DNA of 7,780 bases from positions 1 to 7,780 of the forward strand of contig CALCMV010000114.1 in NCBI GenBank assembly GCA_937967535.1, read 5' to 3'. Positions 5,651 to 7,780 of the stretch are shown here, in pieces. The notes beneath the pieces were generated by a model. It had not been told where the DNA came from and did not search any database. It was given only the letters and a program-made list of their open reading frames with translations. Positions within the stretch are counted from its first letter, which is position 1. Each line of letters begins with the position of its first letter. The translations under genes were made by a program, and so were the position numbers. This DNA is from an uncultured Saprospiraceae bacterium. GTDB lineage: Bacteria; Bacteroidota; Bacteroidia; Chitinophagales; Saprospiraceae.

Positions 5651-6661
5651 CTAGTATCCGAGTCTTTCGAGGGCAGCTGCGGCGCGTTGGGGGTTGGGCA
5701 TCAGGGAGGCGGCTTGTTGGTAATCGGTGATAATGACTTCTAGGCTTTTGCCCATGTGTTCGGAAGCGAGGGCGCGGTAGTAATAGGCTGTGCCGTATTG
5801 TGGTTCAAGATTGATGGCAATGTCAAATTTTTTGTAGGCTGTTTCGGGGTCTTTCATTTCGAGGTGCAAGATGCCATTGTCGAAGTGAATTTTCGGTTCG
5901 AGTGCGTGAAATTTGGAGGCTTTTTCATAGTATTTTTTCGCTTCCTCAAATTGATTGCGTTGGTGAAAATACCAACCCTTTCCCATCAAGGCTTCTCTAT
6001 CGGTCGAATCAATTCGTATTGCATTATCAAAATAATCCAGTGCGATTTTATTATTTTTTTTGTCAAAATGTCGTGCCAATTTGCGGTAGGCATCTATGTG
6101 GTCGGGGTCTTCTTCGACGGTAGTTTGGAAAGCATTGATGGCGCGTGCGGTATCGCCCATTTGCTCAAAATTCAATCCGCCCAAATAGAAAGCCTCCGGG
6201 TGTTTTCTGTCATGTTCAAATATAAGAGCAATTGTTTTGAGCGATGCTTCGTGTTGGCGTACAATCATTTGCATTTCGCCCAATTTCAATAAAGTATTTA
6301 TCAAAGTAGAATCACGGTCAACGACTTTTTGCAAAGTTGCCAATGCAGATTTGGACTGATTGCCATCAAAATAAGCATCTGCCAAGAGGTGATAATATGC
6401 CACATTCAAAGAATCCCGATTGGAAGCATTCTTGAGGTCGCTAATCGCAGCTTCGTATTGTCCTTCTTCATAAAACAAGCGTCCGCGCATAGCGTATAGT
6501 TCTGCATTATTCGGTTCATCTTCAATGCGTTGTGAAATATCTGCAATGGCGGGTGTCCCTTCAATCGTGAGGGTCGTATTTGCACCTTTTGATTTATCCG
6601 AACCATTGCACGCCCACAGCAAGGGCGATAAAATAATCGCTAAAACAAGAAGTTTTTTCAT
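5651..6661 (-). CDS. TPR-repeat lipoprotein
   Basis: A 336-residue protein with a lipoprotein signal: MKK, a hydrophobic stretch, and lipobox LLWAC with Cys18 as the lipid-anchored residue. A short low-complexity linker follows, then about eight tetratricopeptide repeats from residue 52 to 322. Clear units show the W/Y-G-Y-A-F-A-P pattern, for example AELYAMRGRLFYEEGQYEAA (53-72), EAFYLGGLNFEQMGDTARAI (156-175), EALMGKGWYFHQRNQFEEAK (223-242) and GTAYYYRALASEHMGKSLEV (290-309). TPRs form a helical scaffold for protein-protein contacts, so it is probably an envelope-anchored assembly or scaffold protein; the partner is unknown. The residues after Cys18 (NGSDKSKG) do not show a strong acidic surface-export signal. 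The ATG is fixed by the signal peptide. It stands alone, convergent to the GNAT gene, with a -7-like box almost at its start codon. Confidence 0.88.
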   Translation of the reverse strand: MKKLLVLAIILSPLLWACNGSDKSKGANTTLTIEGTPAIADISQRIEDEPNNAELYAMRGRLFYEEGQYEAAISDLKNASNRDSLNVAYYHLLADAYFDGNQSKSALATLQKVVDRDSTLINTLLKLGEMQMIVRQHEASLKTIALIFEHDRKHPEAFYLGGLNFEQMGDTARAINAFQTTVEEDPDHIDAYRKLARHFDKKNNKIALDYFDNAIRIDSTDREALMGKGWYFHQRNQFEEAKKYYEKASKFHALEPKIHFDNGILHLEMKDPETAYKKFDIAINLEPQYGTAYYYRALASEHMGKSLEVIITDYQQAASLMPNPQRAAAALERLGY

Positions 6662-6665
6662 GGCG

Positions 6666-6673
6666 CAAAGATA
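6666..6673 (-). promoter_or_regulatory. Bacteroidota-type -7 promoter box just before the TPR gene
   Basis: On the minus strand TATCTTTG fits the Bacteroidota consensus TAnnTTTG. It ends only 4 bp before the ATG at 6661, so transcription would begin at or very near the start codon and give a leaderless or nearly leaderless mRNA. A good TTG -33 box at about 19 bp is not obvious. Confidence 0.45.
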
Positions 6674-6818
6674 GGAAATTGCTATATTGTTTCATGCCTA
6701 ACTAGTCACGTTCTTTGTTCGTCGTACTTCGTTCTATGTTGATTTAGAGAAATGTTTACAAAAAACTAACCGATGTTGGGCAAACGGATACCTTGCTGCC
6801 TAATGCCAGAAACTAATT

Positions 6819-7091
6819 GAGTGTGACATACATAAGTGGATTCATAATATTAGGCGCATAGTTCCGATAGCTATCGGAAGCACGCTTTGTAACCGATGAT
6901 TAACCCTAAAACTTCCTAAGCCGCATAGCGGCGACACTATAAAAACCAGTGTATTAAGGGGGATTCCGATAGCTATCGGAACTACGCGCCTTTTTCGGGT
7001 AGTGGGACATTCGGTGTTACAAATAGTATCGACGCTACGCGCCTACAAAGTACATTTTAACATTAAATCTCCATTAATGTGTGTTGCACTT
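6819..7091. mobile_element. Composite MITE-like element, about 273 bp, with 9-bp flanking duplication
   Basis: The left end, GAGTGTGACATACATAAGTG and onward (6819-6852), and the complement of the right end (7057-7091, AAGTGCAACACACATTAATG) match at roughly two-thirds of positions. The direct repeat AAACTAATT flanks it at 6810-6818 and 7092-7100, which supports insertion as a unit. A third copy of the left end occurs at 7644-7675 with 28 of 32 identical bases. Inside lies the REPIN-like pair at 6853-6990. No gene is inside. The element ends 52 bp before the deaminase start and so forms part of that gene's upstream region. The transposase family is not recognised. Confidence 0.7.
6853..6990. 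repeat. REPIN-like inverted pair of CCGATAGCTATCGG palindromes
   Basis: Two 27-bp arms, 6853-6879 and 6964-6990, are inverted copies with 26 of 27 matches. Each contains the perfect palindrome TTCCGATAGCTATCGGAA. The right arm carries CTAC immediately after the palindrome, that is GTAG before it on the minus strand, and the left arm has ATAG at that place. A GTAG tetranucleotide before a hairpin is the mark of REP sequences mobilised by RAYT (TnpA-REP) enzymes, and an inverted pair is the REPIN arrangement. The middle holds another hairpin, GCCGCATAGCGGC (6920-6932). RAYT involvement is inference. Confidence 0.7.
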
Positions 7092-7143
7092 AAACTAATT
7101 TAATTTTTAAACATATATAATATTTATTTAAAATAAAAACAAG

Positions 7144-7581
7144 ATGGATAAATTTTTTAAAGAAGCCATTAATCAAGCTAAAAAAGGCTTGTCGGAGGGT
7201 GGTATTCCCATCGGGAGTGTGATTGTTTTCGATGGCAAAATACTCGGAAAGGGACACAATAAAAGAGTGCAAAAAGGCAGCGTCATTCTTCATGGTGAAA
7301 TGGACGCATTTGAAAATGCAGGCAGACAAAATGCCAAAACATACCAACAATCAACCATATACACGACCCTTTCTCCATGCCCGATGTGTACAGGGGCAAT
7401 TCTTTTGTACGGCATCCCTAGAGTGGTGATTGGCGAAAACAAAACCTTCATGGGCGCAGAAGACCTGCTTAGAAAGCATGGCGTGGAAGTCATTGTATTG
7501 AATGATGAAACCTGTATCAAAATGATGGAGGATTTTATTAAAAATAAACCTGAACTGTGGAATGAAGACATTGGAGAGTAG
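7144..7581 (+). CDS. Cytosine deaminase of the yeast Fcy1 type
   Basis: A 145-residue zinc enzyme of the cytidine deaminase-like fold, predicted to convert cytosine to uracil and ammonia in pyrimidine salvage. The zinc site is complete: HGE (His50, catalytic Glu52) and PCPMC (Cys79, Cys82). It resembles yeast cytosine deaminase more than the tRNA adenosine deaminase TadA: GGIPIG near the start, GHN (Asn39) and QKGS before HGE, TTLSPCPMCTGAI, YGIPRVVIGEN, Phe102, and the C-terminal WNEDIGE, whose Trp139 and Asp142 correspond to the yeast substrate-pocket Trp152 and Asp155. The length is slightly shorter than the yeast enzyme (158). It is unrelated to the bacterial amidohydrolase CodA. The ATG follows an A-rich leader and keeps the full N-terminal helix. 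It appears monocistronic, downstream of a MITE-like element and followed by a hexamer repeat. The substrate is inferred; other nucleobases such as guanine cannot be excluded. Confidence 0.9.
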   Translation: MDKFFKEAINQAKKGLSEGGIPIGSVIVFDGKILGKGHNKRVQKGSVILHGEMDAFENAGRQNAKTYQQSTIYTTLSPCPMCTGAILLYGIPRVVIGENKTFMGAEDLLRKHGVEVIVLNDETCIKMMEDFIKNKPELWNEDIGE

Positions 7582-7590
7582 TTGATAACC

Positions 7591-7630
7591 TAAGTTTAAG
7601 TTTAAGTCTAAGTTTAAGTTTAAGTTTAAG
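7591..7630. repeat. TAAGTT hexamer tandem array
   Basis: Six full copies and a partial seventh of TAAGTT, with one change (TAAGTC in copy 3), start 10 bp after the deaminase stop codon. Arrays of this kind change length by replication slippage. Because it is outside the coding region, a length change would not alter the protein. It is not a CRISPR array, since it has no spacers. Confidence 0.95.
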
Positions 7631-7643
7631 AACAAGCTCAAAT

Positions 7644-7675
7644 GAGTGTGACACACATTAGTGGACTTATAATAT
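7644..7675. repeat. Second copy of the element end seen at 6819-6850
   Basis: GAGTGTGACACACATTAGTG and the next 12 bases match 6819-6850 at 28 of 32 positions in the same orientation. It may be the left end of another element of the same family that extends past the right edge. It also means the deaminase gene is bracketed by direct copies 825 bp apart. Confidence 0.8.
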
Positions 7676-7714
7676 GAAATCAGAAAAAGCCAAGATTAGC
7701 ATGAGCCTCCGTAA

Positions 7715-7732
7715 TGACTGCTTTAGCTGTCA
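7715..7732. repeat. Degenerate copy of the GACGACTTTAGCCGTC motif
   Basis: TGACTGCTTTAGCTGTCA matches TGACGACTTTAGCCGTCA (234-251) at 15 of 18 positions and is likewise an imperfect palindrome. It shows that the motif in the 210-360 element is dispersed in this genome. Confidence 0.5.
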
Positions 7733-7780
7733 AGTGGGCATCGATTTGTCACAAAGCAATGATTTTTAAGTAATTGAATA

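Noticed and set aside
5756..6292. Long plus-strand open frame of 178 codons
   Set aside because: It is the antisense shadow of the TPR gene, whose repeats and lipobox are clear; the antisense peptide shows no motif.
6853..6990. CRISPR array considered for the repeated palindromes
   Set aside because: Only two copies in inverted orientation with a single spacer and no cas gene nearby; an inverted REP pair fits better.
7351..7656. Minus-strand frame with an NLNLNLDLNLNL run
   Set aside because: The repeat peptide is only the translation of the TAAGTT hexamer array, and the rest is antisense to the deaminase gene.
7674..7769. 31-codon plus-strand ORF near the right edge
   Set aside because: It overlaps two repeat motifs, is very short and has no recognisable feature.
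1..7780. tRNA, rRNA and riboswitch genes
   Set aside because: I found no cloverleaf with a GGTTCRANYC-type arm, no rRNA segment and no riboswitch core I could support on either strand.

Overview
The window looks like an accessory, repeat-rich stretch of a Bacteroidota chromosome (possibly a Saprospiria- or Chitinophagia-like lineage; this is inference). Supporting signs are the AT-rich intergenic DNA, the absence of Shine-Dalgarno sequences before start codons, a TATCTTTG box of the Bacteroidota TAnnTTTG promoter type before a lipoprotein gene, and many short palindromic repeats built on CCGATAGCTATCGG.

Positions 1-4153 form a minus-strand block that resembles part of an integron cassette array. 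Read on the minus strand, it carries a 5'-truncated GmrSD-like (DUF262/DUF1524) gene (3056-4153), a 69-bp attC-like site (2893-2961), a small two-helix membrane protein gene (2398-2859), a second 69-bp attC-like site (2093-2161) exactly 800 bp from the first, a membrane protein gene (1421-2071) and a secreted alpha/beta-hydrolase gene (394-1398), and finally a half attC-like site (368-388) cut off by an inverted-repeat element (210-360). Each full attC-like site is preceded, on the transcribed strand, by the same ~116-bp tail containing a terminator-like hairpin. No integrase gene lies in the window.

Positions 4154-5041 have no intact gene but hold two non-autonomous mobile elements (MITEs), each flanked by a perfect 8-bp direct repeat: 4271-4424 (17-bp perfect terminal inverted repeats of ISL3-like appearance) and 4882-5026 (25-bp terminal inverted repeats and a long internal hairpin). 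The second lies 15 bp before a GNAT acetyltransferase gene (5042-5482, plus strand).

Positions 5483-7143 hold a convergent intergenic hairpin, a minus-strand TPR lipoprotein gene (5651-6661), and a third element (about 6819-7091) with degenerate terminal inverted repeats, a 9-bp direct flanking repeat and a REPIN-like inner pair of palindromes. A yeast-type cytosine deaminase gene (7144-7581) follows, then a TAAGTT hexamer array and a fresh copy of the third element's end that runs toward the right edge.

The genes do not form one pathway. The GNAT, TPR and deaminase genes look like resident single-gene units. The cassette-like genes are visibly more AT-rich and look acquired. The main story is the density of repeat and mobile structures between and around them.
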